Assembly (NCBI GenBank): GCA_945904015.1
Contig: CAMDPK010000048.1
Span: forward strand, 1-44,677
DNA length: 44,677 nucleotides
From: Candidatus Kuenenia stuttgartensis
GTDB lineage: Bacteria > Planctomycetota > Planctomycetia > Planctomycetales > Planctomycetaceae
Reading direction: 5' to 3'
Part shown: positions 16,760 through 25,224 of the stretch, piece by piece
Layout of the letters: every line of letters begins with the position of its first letter
Position numbering within the stretch: position 1 is the first letter of the stretch
The notes under the pieces: generated by a model
Told to the model about the DNA's origin: nothing
Seen by the model: the letters and a program-made list of their open reading frames with translations, nothing else
The model's database searches: none
Position numbers and translations under genes: made by a program

Positions 16760-19700
16760 GTGCTGAGTTGGCTCGTCTCGACAGCCTTGCGTCTCCGCGT
16801 TGTCGTCCTCGCGGCGAGCGTGTTGCTGCTCGTCGTCGGCTTCCGAACATTGCGGCACGCGCCGATGGATGTCTTCCCGGAGTTCGCGCCGCCTTATGTC
16901 GAGATTCAAACCGAAGCGCCCGGACTCTCAACGCAGGAGGTCGAGTCGCTCGTGTCGATGCCGTTGGAGAACGCGCTCAACGGGACGGCGGGGGTGAAGA
17001 CGATCCGATCGAAGTCGGTGCTCGGTCTTTCGTCGATCGTGTTGATTTTCAATGCGGGGACTGACCTGATCAAAGCTCGGCAATTGGTGCAGGAGCGATT
17101 GACCGTCGAGGCGACTCGGTTGCCGACGGTGGCTCGGCCGCCGGTGATTTTGCAGCCGCTGTCTTCGATGAGCCGGCTGCTGAAAATCGGCGTTTGGTCA
17201 AAGGACCAAAAGCTGTCGCAGCGCGATTTGACAGTGCTGGCGTTGTGGACGATTCGGCCGCGGCTGATGGCGATTCCCGGCGTCGCGAATGTCGCGATCT
17301 GGGGTCAGCGCGATCGGCAGTTTCAAGTTCTGGTCGATCCCGAACGGCTGCGTGCGAACGGCGTGACGTTGGACGCGGTGCTCCGCGCGGCGGGGGATGC
17401 GACGGTGCTCGATACGGGCGGGTTTGTCGATACGCCGAATCAACGATTGGCCATTCGGCATCTGTCGCCGATTCTCGAACCGGACGACCTCGCGCGGACG
17501 GTGGTTGATTTCCGAGGGGGCGCGCCGGTGCGATTGGGGGACGTGGCCGAAGTCGTAATCGGTTCGCCGCCGCCGATTGGAGATGCCGTCATCAATGACC
17601 AGCCGGGCCTGCTGCTAATCGTCGAGAAGCAACCGCAAAGCAACACGCTGGAAGTCACTCGGCAAGTCGAGGCGGCACTCGAAGCACTCAGGCCGGGACT
17701 CAAGGATGTCGAGATGGACCCGAAGATCTTTCGCCCGGCGACGTTCATCGAACGCGCGCTCGACAACTTGTCGCATTCGCTGCTGATTGGCTGCGGGCTT
17801 GTGGCGATCATCTTGATCGCGTTCCTGTTCGATTGGCGGACGGCGATCATCAGCCTGACGGCGATTCCCTTGTCGCTGGTCGCGGCGGTGCTGGTGCTGA
17901 CGTGGTGGGGCGCGTCGATCAACACGATGGTGCTCGCCGGGCTGGTCATCGCGCTGGGCGAGGTCGTCGATGACGCGATCATCGACGTCGAAAACATCGT
18001 GCGTCGGCTGCGGCTCAATCGCGACTTGCCGTCGCCGCTACCGGCTTATCAAGTCGTGCTCGATGCTTCGCTCGAAGTTCGCAGCAGCGTGGTCTATGCC
18101 AGCTTGATCGTGACGTTGGTTTTCCTGCCGATCTTCTTTCTCGGCGGGCTGGCCGGCTCGTTCTTCCGGCCGCTGGCGATGTCGTACATCCTGGCGATTC
18201 TCGCGTCGTTACTCACCGCACTGACAGTGACTCCCGCGCTGTCGCTGATGCTGCTGTCGCACCGCAAGGGCGGCCAACACGAAGCTCCGCTGAGTCGCGT
18301 GCTGCGGGCGATGTATCGCAGGGTGTTGCCGCCGCTGATCGATCGGCCGCTGCTTTCGATGGGGGTGTTGTTCACGGCATTCACTCTGGCCGGAGCCGCG
18401 TACACGCGACTGGGTCAGGAATTCCTGCCGAACTTCCGCGAGACTGATTTCCTGATGCACTTTTACAATCGGCCGAGCACGTCGATCGAGGCGATGCACC
18501 GCATCACCGCGCGAGCCAGCCGCGAGTTGCGAAGTATCGACGGAGTGCTCAACTTCGGTTCGCACATCGGCCGGGCGGAAGTCGCTGACGAAGTTTACGG
18601 CCCGTACTTCACCGAACTGTGGATCAGCATCGACCCGAACGTCGATTACGACGCGACGCTGCTCAAGATTCAGACCGCCGTCGATGGCTACCCCGGCCTG
18701 TACCGCGACGTGCAGACGTACCTGAAAGAGCGAATCAAAGAAGTGCTGACCGGCGCGGGAGCGAGCGTCGTCGTCCGCGTCTACGGCCCGGAACTCGCCG
18801 TGTTGCGAGCAAAAGGCAAAGAGATCGAGAAAGTGATCGCCGACGTGCCGGGCGTCGTGAACCTGAAGGTCGAACCGCAAGTGCTCGTCCCGCAGATCGA
18901 AGTCCGTCTGCGTCCCGGTGCGGCTGAGCGATTCGGCCTGACCTCCGGCTACGTGCGCCGCGCGACAACGACGCTGATGAAAGGCGCGAAGGTCGGCGAA
19001 GTCTTCGAAGGACAAAAGAAGTTCGACGTCGTCGTCTGGAGCACCGAAGAAACTCGGCACGATCTGACCGCATTGCAGCAACTGGTGATCGACACGCCGT
19101 CCGGCACGCAGTTGCGATTGGGTGACGTCGCTGAGGTGAACGTCGTCCCGACCCCGAACGAAATCAAACGTGAAGGTGCCTCACGCCGGCTGGACATTAC
19201 TTGCAACGTGCAAGGCAGTGACCTCGGTTCAGTCGCAAAGGAAATTCAAAAGCGGGTCGTCGAGCGGATTTCGTTCGACCGCGAATATCACCCGGAATTC
19301 TTGGGCGAATATGCCGCTCGGCAAGAATCGAGCGAGCGGTTGTTGTCGCTGTCAGCCCTCGCGCTCATCGGCATCGTGCTAATTTTGTACGTCGATTTCC
19401 AATCGTGGCGGCTGACCGCGCTGGTGACGCTGACGCTGCCGTTCGCGCTGATCGGCGGCGTGGCCGGCGTGCTGCTGACCGGTGGCGTGCTGAGCCTCGG
19501 CTCGCTGGTCGGATTCGTGACGGTGCTGGGCATCGCGGCTCGCAACGGCATCATGCTCGTCAGCCATTACCGGCATCTGGAAGAAGTCGAGGGCGTGCCG
19601 TTCAGCCGCGAGTTGGTTCTGCGCGGAGCCGAAGAACGCCTCGCGCCGATCCTGATGACTGCGCTGGCGACCGGTCTCGCGCTGGTGCCGATCATTCTCG

Positions 19701-19870
19701 GCGGCATCAAACCGGGGCAGGAGATCGAACACCCGCTGGCAGTTGTGATTCTCGGCGGACTTGTGACTTCGACGCTGCTCAACGTGTTTTTGCTGCCGCC
19801 GTTGTATGCGAGGTTTGGGCGGCGTGATACGACGCGACTCGCAACAGAAACAGTGCAAAGTGCCGAGTGA
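16760..19870 (+). CDS. RND family efflux pump (CusA/CzcA-like heavy-metal-efflux branch)
   Basis: A 1036-aa inner-membrane transporter starting at GTG 16760 with ggag upstream. It has the standard RND duplication: TM1, a large periplasmic loop ([21 protein letters not shown], then [15 protein letters not shown]), TM2-6 with the TM4 motif [19 protein letters not shown], then a second TM7, loop and TM8-12 ([20 protein letters not shown]). TM4 has two adjacent Asp plus Glu for proton relay. Only the family is clear, because the TM4 motif is neither classical CzcA nor CusA. Its last five codons and stop fall inside an inverted repeat, so the C-terminus (TVQSAE) is repeat-derived. Confidence 0.92.
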   Translation: MLSWLVSTALRLRVVVLAASVLLLVVGFRTLRHAPMDVFPEFAPPYVEIQTEAPGLSTQEVESLVSMPLENALNGTAGVKTIRSKSVLGLSSIVLIFNAGTDLIKARQLVQERLTVEATRLPTVARPPVILQPLSSMSRLLKIGVWSKDQKLSQRDLTVLALWTIRPRLMAIPGVANVAIWGQRDRQFQVLVDPERLRANGVTLDAVLRAAGDATVLDTGGFVDTPNQRLAIRHLSPILEPDDLARTVVDFRGGAPVRLGDVAEVVIGSPPPIGDAVINDQPGLLLIVEKQPQSNTLEVTRQVEAALEALRPGLKDVEMDPKIFRPATFIERALDNLSHSLLIGCGLVAIILIAFLFDWRTAIISLTAIPLSLVAAVLVLTWWGASINTMVLAGLVIALGEVVDDAIIDVENIVRRLRLNRDLPSPLPAYQVVLDASLEVRSSVVYASLIVTLVFLPIFFLGGLAGSFFRPLAMSYILAILASLLTALTVTPALSLMLLSHRKGGQHEAPLSRVLRAMYRRVLPPLIDRPLLSMGVLFTAFTLAGAAYTRLGQEFLPNFRETDFLMHFYNRPSTSIEAMHRITARASRELRSIDGVLNFGSHIGRAEVADEVYGPYFTELWISIDPNVDYDATLLKIQTAVDGYPGLYRDVQTYLKERIKEVLTGAGASVVVRVYGPELAVLRAKGKEIEKVIADVPGVVNLKVEPQVLVPQIEVRLRPGAAERFGLTSGYVRRATTTLMKGAKVGEVFEGQKKFDVVVWSTEETRHDLTALQQLVIDTPSGTQLRLGDVAEVNVVPTPNEIKREGASRRLDITCNVQGSDLGSVAKEIQKRVVERISFDREYHPEFLGEYAARQESSERLLSLSALALIGIVLILYVDFQSWRLTALVTLTLPFALIGGVAGVLLTGGVLSLGSLVGFVTVLGIAARNGIMLVSHYRHLEEVEGVPFSRELVLRGAEERLAPILMTALATGLALVPIILGGIKPGQEIEHPLAVVILGGLVTSTLLNVFLLPPLYARFGRRDTTRLATETVQSAE

Positions 19871-19952
19871 AGAGTGCAAAGTGTCGAGTGACAGGCACGA
19901 AACATCTGCCGTCATTTTGCACTTTGCAGTTTTCACTCGGCACTTTGCACTG
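19852..19952. repeat. inverted repeat of 'gtgcaaagtg' type at a convergent junction, overlapping a gene end
   Basis: Arms at about 19852-19898 and 19912-19952 (cagtgcaaagtgccgagtga and complement). The stop codon of the RND pump (19868-19870) is contributed by the left arm. It separates convergent genes and shares units with the repeat at 16579. Confidence 0.88.
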
Positions 19953-19987
19953 CCTGTCCGAATGCAGCCAGCGCCAAGTCGTGAACC

Positions 19988-20539
19988 TCACGGCGCTTCG
20001 CGAAAGCGAGTGCCATAACCTTTTGTCGCCAGCCGCTGGCCGATCGCCTCATAGACGGCTGGGTCGTGAGGCGTCCACGTCGCCAGACCATCGACGTACC
20101 GATTGAACATCGAAAACATCGCGGCGATCAGCACCGTGTCGTGAATCGCTTTGTCGTCCGCGCCTGCCTCACGAGCGATTCGCACGTCGTCGTCCGTGAC
20201 GAGCCGGCCGTCGCGGCGGACTTTCTCCGCAATCGCCAACAAGGCTCGCAGCTTGTCGTCGATCTGGGCGGTGGTCACGTCCGCGAAGACTTCGGCCACT
20301 AAACTGGACTGCTCGCCGAGCAGTTGCCGCGCCGCGGCTCCGTGGGCCTGCATTCAGAAAACACAGTCGTTGCCGGCGGAAACGTAGGCCGCGATGACTT
20401 CGCGCTCCGCCTCGGTCAGCGACGACGGGCCGCGCATCGCGGCTTGTGTGAGACTGTTGATGTGCTGTTCGGTGTCGCGATAGGTGACGAGCAGTCCAGA
20501 GATCCCTGGCTCGCCTTCGGGCAGTTTGATGTGTGCCAT
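19988..20539 (-). CDS. probable selenoprotein: AhpD-like/carboxymuconolactone-decarboxylase family protein with Cys59-x-x-Sec62 (UGA at 20356-20354)
   Basis: 183 aa when UGA is read as Sec. The family active site is ExxCxxCxxxH; here the sequence is AGNDCVF-U-MQAH, so Sec replaces exactly the second (resolving or peroxidatic) Cys and the His is kept. The N-terminal half has LTEAEREVIAAYVSA and the C-terminal half has FADVTTAQIDDKLRALLAIAEKV, both typical of AhpD/CMD proteins. AhpD-like CxxU selenoproteins are established in other bacteria. The start lies 10 bp after the ABC ATPase stop, so it is the last gene of the importer operon. It also terminates at UGA (19988-19990). A gene caller would give two fragments (20354-20539 and 19988-20353). 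Confidence 0.88.
20309..20338 (-). promoter_or_regulatory. candidate SECIS region after the Sec62 codon
   Basis: Two adjacent perfect hairpins on the mRNA: gccgc-ggc-gcggc (20326-20338, loop beginning 21 nt after UGA, first loop base G) and ctgctc-ggc-gagcag (20309-20323). The first fits the reported bacterial SECIS distance; the second is stronger but farther away. By-eye folding only. Confidence 0.45.
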
Positions 20540-20549
20540 TGTTTTCTCC

Positions 20550-21386
20550 TCAATCGCCTGCGTCAGGAGGAATGCCGTTTTGCAGGCTCATGCCCAAGGC
20601 ATGCAGAATGCGATCGCGCGTGTCGAGATAATCGCGAGAGTTCAAGTCGCGCGGCCGGGGCAGCGACACGGACAGGATGAGTCGAATCGTCGACGGCCGC
20701 GAACTGAGCACCACGACGCGGTCGGCTAATTGGATGGCTTCGTCGATGTCGTGCGTGACAAACAAGATGGTCTTCTTCTCTTGTTGCCAGATGCGCACGA
20801 GGTCGGCTCGCATTTTGAAGCGCGTGAAATAATCGAGCGCTCCGAATGGCTCGTCCATGTAGAGGACTTCCGGGTTCGCGGCCAGTGCTCGCGCAATTTC
20901 GACGCGCTGACGCATACCTCCCGACAACTGCCGGAGATAGGCGGACTCAAAACCGGTGAGACCGACCATGTCGATGTAGTGTTGGACGATTTGGTTGCGC
21001 TCGGCCGCTGTCTTGCGAGAGAGCGCGAAGCCGACGTTCGCCGAAACGGTGAGCCAGGGAAATACGGAGCCTTCCTGAAAGATGACGATTCGGCGCGGGT
21101 CCGGTCCGTGGACTGGCTCCCCTTCCACCTGCACTTCGCCGCGCGACGCATTCAGAAATCCGGCGATGATGTTGAGCAGTGTCGTTTTCCCGCAGCCTGA
21201 TGGGCCGACAACGCAGACGAACTCGCCGCGTTGGATCTCGACGTTGATCCGTTCGAGGACGGGGACGGCCTGGCTTCCCTGTTTGACCGGAAAGTCCATC
21301 CACACGTCGCGAACGAGAACCGCCGCAGGCCCAGTTCGTTCGGTCGGCAGGTTCTGTGCGGGTGGCTCAATCATGCAGAGTCCCAT
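20550..21386 (-). CDS. ABC importer ATPase, nitrate/sulfonate/taurine family (SsuB/TauB/NrtD-like)
   Basis: A 278-aa ATPase with Walker A GPSGCGKTTLL, signature LSGGMRQRVEIARAL, Walker B EVLYMDEPFGALD and switch His in FVTHDIDEA. The LDYFTRFKMR stretch after Walker B is typical of this importer family. It starts at ATG 21386, 20 bp inside the permease gene; ATG 21374 is an alternative. With the permease and binding protein it forms a complete importer. The substrate within the family (nitrate, sulfonate, taurine, bicarbonate, others) cannot be read from the ATPase. Confidence 0.93.
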   Translation of the reverse strand: MGLCMIEPPAQNLPTERTGPAAVLVRDVWMDFPVKQGSQAVPVLERINVEIQRGEFVCVVGPSGCGKTTLLNIIAGFLNASRGEVQVEGEPVHGPDPRRIVIFQEGSVFPWLTVSANVGFALSRKTAAERNQIVQHYIDMVGLTGFESAYLRQLSGGMRQRVEIARALAANPEVLYMDEPFGALDYFTRFKMRADLVRIWQQEKKTILFVTHDIDEAIQLADRVVVLSSRPSTIRLILSVSLPRPRDLNSRDYLDTRDRILHALGMSLQNGIPPDAGD

Positions 21387-22182
21387 ACGCCCACTTCACC
21401 GTCTGAAAGCGTTCGACTTGTCGCATCAACAAATCCAGCAACCAACCGATCACACCAATCAGGACCATGCCGGCCACCACGAGGTCATATCGCTTGCCGG
21501 CATTCCGCGCGTCGATGATGAGATAGCCCAGACCAGAGTTGACGGCGATCATCTCGGCCGCCACGACGACTAGCCACGCGATGCCCAGGCCGATCCGCAA
21601 TCCGGTGACGATCTGCGGCAGGCTCGCCGGGAAGATGACTCGGCTAAACAACTGGAACTTCGTCAGGCCGAAGTTGTCGGCCGCTCGCAGATAAACCGAC
21701 TGCACGCTTTTGACGGCCGCCGCAGTGGAGACGGTGATCGGGAACACGCTCGCCAGAAAAATCAGGAACACCGGTGCCGCGTCGGAGACTCCGAACCACA
21801 GAATGGAGACCGGAATCCAGGCGATCGGCGAGATGGGTCGAAAGCCCTGGATCAACGGATTAAATGCCTCTTGCACCAGCTTGTTGGAGCCCATCAAGAG
21901 TCCAAACGGGATGCCCACGATCACCGCCAGAGTGAAGCCCCACGTCACTCGAAACAGCGAAGCCACGACGTACTTGATGAGCAATCCTTTTTGGGCGAGT
22001 TCCACCAGCCCCCACAGCACGTCGAGCGGTTTGGGAAACAACTGGCTGCCCGACAACCGCACCGCCCCGTCCCAGAAGAGCAGAAACATCACGGCGACGA
22101 TCGACGGCAAGATGATCGCCCTGGCGGAAACGAACGGCGGCTCTTGCCCGATCACTTCGGTGGGTTGTGCTGCGGATGTCAT
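21367..22182 (-). CDS. ABC importer permease, nitrate/sulfonate/taurine family (SsuC/NrtB-like)
   Basis: A 271-aa membrane protein with about six hydrophobic segments (IVAVMFLLFWDGAV, VTWGFTLAVIVGIPFGLLMG, APVFLIFLASVFPITVS and so on). The EAA loop is AADNFGLTKFQLFSRVIFPAS-, the coupling helix that contacts the ATPase. The end IIDARNAGKRYDLVVAGMVL is characteristic of SsuC/TauC/NrtB. Its ATG overlaps the binding-protein stop (atga), and its stop overlaps the ATPase start, so the three are tightly coupled. Confidence 0.94.
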   Translation of the reverse strand: MTSAAQPTEVIGQEPPFVSARAIILPSIVAVMFLLFWDGAVRLSGSQLFPKPLDVLWGLVELAQKGLLIKYVVASLFRVTWGFTLAVIVGIPFGLLMGSNKLVQEAFNPLIQGFRPISPIAWIPVSILWFGVSDAAPVFLIFLASVFPITVSTAAAVKSVQSVYLRAADNFGLTKFQLFSRVIFPASLPQIVTGLRIGLGIAWLVVVAAEMIAVNSGLGYLIIDARNAGKRYDLVVAGMVLIGVIGWLLDLLMRQVERFQTVKWAYGTLHD

Positions 22183-23225
22183 GGCGTGTCTTCCCAGAGA
22201 TAAGGTTGGATCGCAGACTCATCCGTGACAAACGAGGGATCGGCGTAGTCCTCGAAGTGAGCCGTGCCTTGCAGCGTGCCTGACTCGCGGCCGACTAGTT
22301 CGATCTCTTCGAAATCCTTGCGCCGCACCGCGAGGTTGGTGTACTTCACGCGATCCGGCGGTTTGCTGAGCACAAACTCCAACAGCTTGGGATCCTGGTT
22401 GTAGTAGTTCTGCCCGGTGAACTTCGCCGCTTGCATGCGGTGATCCATCGTCGTGTCGAGCCACTTGCCACTGCGTGCGATGCCATCGACCAGTTGCTGC
22501 ACCTCGGCGCGATGGTCGCGGATGACGTCTTCGTGGACCGCCAGCACGCACGAGATGAATTCCGGCCAGACGTCCTTCGTCAGAAAGAGCACGCGGCCGT
22601 AGCCATCCATTTCGGACTGAGCCATGAATGGTTCGCCGGAGATGATGGCATCGACCGCACGAACATGCAGCGCGGCCGGCATGTCCGGAGGGGGCATCTC
22701 CAAGAGCGTCACATCGTCTATGTTCAGACCACGCTCCTTGAACGCTCGGAAAATGATGAGCCGTTGATTGGAGAAGCGATTGGGCACCGCAACTTTTTTC
22801 CCGCGCAGATCCTCGATGCGATGAATGTCCGAGTCCTTGTGAACCATCATCGTCGTGCCGTCGCGATGCCCCAGGTAGACGATCTTGATCGGCACACCTT
22901 GCTCGCGCAGAGCCATCGCCATCGGGGCCAGAATGAAACTCGCTTGCAGATGCTGCGACAGGAACGCCTCTTTCAATTCCGGCCAGCCGTTGAACCGCAC
23001 GGGTTCAAAAGTCCCGGAACCAGTCATGCTCTTGTTGATGAAATGGGTCACGGGACACGTCAGGTGTCAGGTGACTGGCAGGAAACCGACCCGAAATTGC
23101 TTGCCGGTCTGTCCCGTGGAAACGGTTCTCTTCTCGAACGCCGACGTGTTGAGCCACAGGTGCAACAAAGTCACCGTGCCCAACCAGCCGATCGCCGCCA
23201 GCAGAACTCTGCGCTGTAGAGACAT
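22179..23225 (-). CDS. probable selenoprotein: ABC substrate-binding protein (NMT1/NrtA-like) with Sec53-x3-Cys57 (UGA at 23069-23067)
   Basis: 348 aa when UGA is read as Sec. It starts at ATG 23225 with an N-terminal membrane anchor/signal (RVLLAAIGWLGTVTLLHLWL). Residues ~45-60 read KQFRVGFLPVT-U-HLTCPVTHF; the VGFLPVT strand is the canonical first beta-strand of NMT1/NrtA-type binding proteins, so the true N-terminal domain lies upstream of the UGA and the two parts form one fold. The body has HLQASFILAPMAMALREQGV, LRGKKVAVPNRFS and AVDAIISGEPFM, all typical of the family. Sec53 sits beside the expected ligand cleft and is 4 residues from Cys57. It overlaps the permease start. The weakest of the five Sec calls, since I recall no established Sec-containing member of this family. 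Confidence 0.78.
23011..23056 (-). promoter_or_regulatory. possible extended SECIS-like stem after the Sec53 codon
   Basis: On the mRNA, gucccg (from 11 nt after the UGA) can pair with cgggac about 35 nt later; an inner gaccca/ugguuc stem with one mismatch and a ucau/auga stem could stack below a 10-nt loop. The loop lacks an early G, so the match to known SECIS elements is poor. Confidence 0.3.
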
Positions 23226-23265
23226 GGAGTCTTTGTCCGGAATAGGCGTTGTTTGCACGCAAGAT

Positions 23266-23323
23266 GTAGGTTGGGACTCTGTCCCGACCCGAATCGAATG
23301 GTCGGGACGGAGTCCCAACCTAC
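23266..23323. repeat. inverted repeat 'gtaggttgggactc(t/c)gtcccgacc'
   Basis: The 24-bp arms 23266-23289 and 23300-23323 differ at one base around a 10-nt loop. It lies in the 118-bp gap between the coiled-coil gene and the binding-protein gene, the largest break within the eight-gene minus-strand array, and could divide it into two transcripts. Confidence 0.9.
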
Positions 23324-23343
23324 TTTGGTGCGGCTTCGCCTCC

Positions 23344-23619
23344 CTACTTGCTCAGAATCTTTTTCTGGTTGGCCAGAATCTTGGTCTGGTTGGCCTCAAT
23401 GCGTTTCTGATTCTTGAGGATCGCGCCTTGGTTGCTGAGGACTTTGTCGAGCTTGGCCTGGTTGGCCTGAATCTTTTTCTGATTCGCCAAGATTGCCGTC
23501 TGGTTGCCGACCACTTTGTCGAGCTTCGACTGGTTCTCTTCGATCTTGGCTTGGTTGGCGAGGATCTGCGCTTGATTGCTCAGGATCGATTGCTGATTGC
23601 TGATGACTTCGTCGGCCAT
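23344..23619 (-). CDS. small coiled-coil protein of NQ-heptad repeats
   Basis: A 91-aa protein starting at ATG 23619 with aggag 8 nt upstream; a GTG at 23628 overlaps the ribosome site and is less likely. Nearly the whole chain is repeats of the form N-Q-x-x-I-L-A, with eleven NQ pairs, twice lengthened by three residues (NQSKLDKVVG, NQAKLDKVLS). If Ile/Leu occupies position a, Asn occupies d in almost every heptad, a pattern known from Asn-at-d trimeric coiled coils. No signal peptide or membrane segment. It begins 5 bp after the deiodinase-like gene ends, so it is co-transcribed with it. Function unknown; an oligomerising scaffold is an inference. Confidence 0.85.
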   Translation of the reverse strand: MADEVISNQQSILSNQAQILANQAKIEENQSKLDKVVGNQTAILANQKKIQANQAKLDKVLSNQGAILKNQKRIEANQTKILANQKKILSK

Positions 23620-23624
23620 GTTCG

Positions 23625-25148
23625 TCACTCCTGGTTTGGGGTTTCAATGGTCTTGTCCGTTGGTTGCTTCGTGCTCGGTTCGCTGGTCGTGGGCATTTTC
23701 GACTGTGCTTCGTCCAGCAGCAGCATGATCAATGCTTGTTCCAGCTCGCGCGGCTTGTAGCCATACGGGCCTCGGCCTCCTTTGTAGGCCACGCGGCCTT
23801 CGCGGTCGATCAAGTACAGCCGCTCCGGGAAGCCGCTGTATTCACGGCCGACCGCGTCGTCGATGCCATCGACCAGCATGGGCAGAGACATTTTGAGCGA
23901 ATCGTTGCACTGGATCGCCACGCTGGTCCGTTCGGCGGCGGTCTTCGGTTGCGTGATGTTGATCCCAACTCGTTTGTTGGATGCCATGCTCCAGCCGTCC
24001 GAGGGATGTGCTTCGCGAATGTAAACGGAATAGAAGTCGGCTCGGTCTTTGAACCGAGCGAACAGCTTGTCGATGACCCCAGACTGGGATCGATAGGGGC
24101 CTCAGGTGAAACTGCCGAACACGAGCACCACCGGCCGCTTTCCGAACGAGTCGGACAGCGTGACGTTGGCGGTGCCATCGTGTTTCGGCAGCGTGAAATC
24201 CGGGGCGACATCGCCCACTTGAGGACCAGAAGTCAACCAACCCATATCGCCGCGCAGAAACATTTTGAGAGCGGCGGCTGGAGTGGACGGATCAATGGAA
24301 GGGGGACTGTTGTCCGGTTCGCTGGCAGGTTTCTTGGCTGGCGGAGGGTCCATCGCGAACCGCAGGTCTTCCGGGGTGAGGAATTCGAGTTCCTCCTTGT
24401 CGCCGTAGCGGAAGAACTCGGCCAGTTCTTCCATCGTGACGCGACCGTTCGAGTCCTTGTCGAGTCGGCCGAAGAGCTGATTGGACATCATGTTCTTCAT
24501 CGCCGGCACGTTCATGAACATCGTCGCCGGGTTCGGGTCGGTGAAGTCGAAATCCGCAGGCATGACTTTGCCGTCGCCGTCACGATCCAGCCGCTCGAAC
24601 AGTTGATCGGCCTTGGCCACTTCGCCGGGAAGCTCGTCCCGCTCGACCTTGCCGTCTTTGTTCGCATCCAAACGTTCGCTCAGCCAATTCCAGTCGTAGC
24701 GTTTCGCACTTGGCTTCCACCAACCGGCACCGGGCCGCATGAAGTCGTTTTTCAGGATCGCGACCGCCATCTCGCCCCACTCAGGCCGGTCCTTCCAGTC
24801 TTGCTCCAGCATCTGGCCGAGCGACTTCATGTGTTCGGGGCTGAGGTTGCCAAGCAGCTCTTTGGTCAGAGCAAACTCGGTCGGAGAAGTGTCGGACTTG
24901 GGACTTGAGCTTTGAGGTTCCGGGCTTGCTGGTTCCGAGGACTCGGCCTTCGGCGTTTGGTCGGACTTCTTTGCCTTGCCCTTCCGCTTCGTTTTCAAGG
25001 CCGGCTTCGAATCGTCGTTGACCGACAAGGCGTTGCCGTTTGTCACCGGAGGATCGTCACTCGCCCCCCGCAATGGGACTCCCAGCAGGCTGCCGACACC
25101 GACAGTCGCGCCACAGGCGAAGACTCGAAGCCACGGGTTTGTTTTCAT
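23625..25148 (-). CDS. probable selenoprotein: secreted EF-hand + deiodinase-like protein (Sec349, UGA at 24104-24102)
   Basis: 507 aa when UGA is Sec. ATG 25148 (aggag upstream) starts a signal peptide (VFACGATVGVGSLLG). A low-complexity Lys/Ser/Pro linker follows, then three EF-hand loops: 161-172 DANKDGKVERDE, 188-199 DRDGDGKVMPAD, 230-241 DKDSNGRVTMEE. From ~309 an AhpC/TSA-thioredoxin fold (VGDVAPDFTLPKHDG) leads to VLVFGSFT-U-GPYRSQ, matching the iodothyronine deiodinase site (GSxT-U-P), and then SVYIREAHPSDGW, the deiodinase hallmark following the active site. The C-terminus is LYLIDREGRVAYKGGRGPYG. Deiodinases use Sec for reductive dehalogenation, but bacterial homologues may be peroxiredoxin-like. 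Also ends in UGA. A caller would stop at 24102. Confidence 0.9.
24075..24091 (-). promoter_or_regulatory. candidate SECIS hairpin after the Sec349 codon
   Basis: On the mRNA a 6-bp stem gauccc/ggggucc-type (one U-G wobble) encloses the loop agucu, starting 17 nt after the UGA. The wobble exists only on the coding strand, and the loop resembles aguuc at 10694 and the agg(u)cu loop recalled for E. coli fdhF. By-eye folding only. Confidence 0.6.
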
Positions 25149-25224
25149 GGGAATCACTCCTGGTGCGATGCACGGTTGATGTTGGTATCGCTGACCCAGC
25201 AAACATACGACGCATTTCCGTCCC

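Noticed and set aside
22431-23219. 262-aa plus-strand frame over the binding-protein gene
   Set aside because: Antisense to a clear ABC binding protein; no ribosome site or domain.
23626-23628. GTG start for the coiled-coil protein overlapping the preceding stop
   Set aside because: It overlaps the aggag site itself; the ATG at 23619 has ideal spacing.
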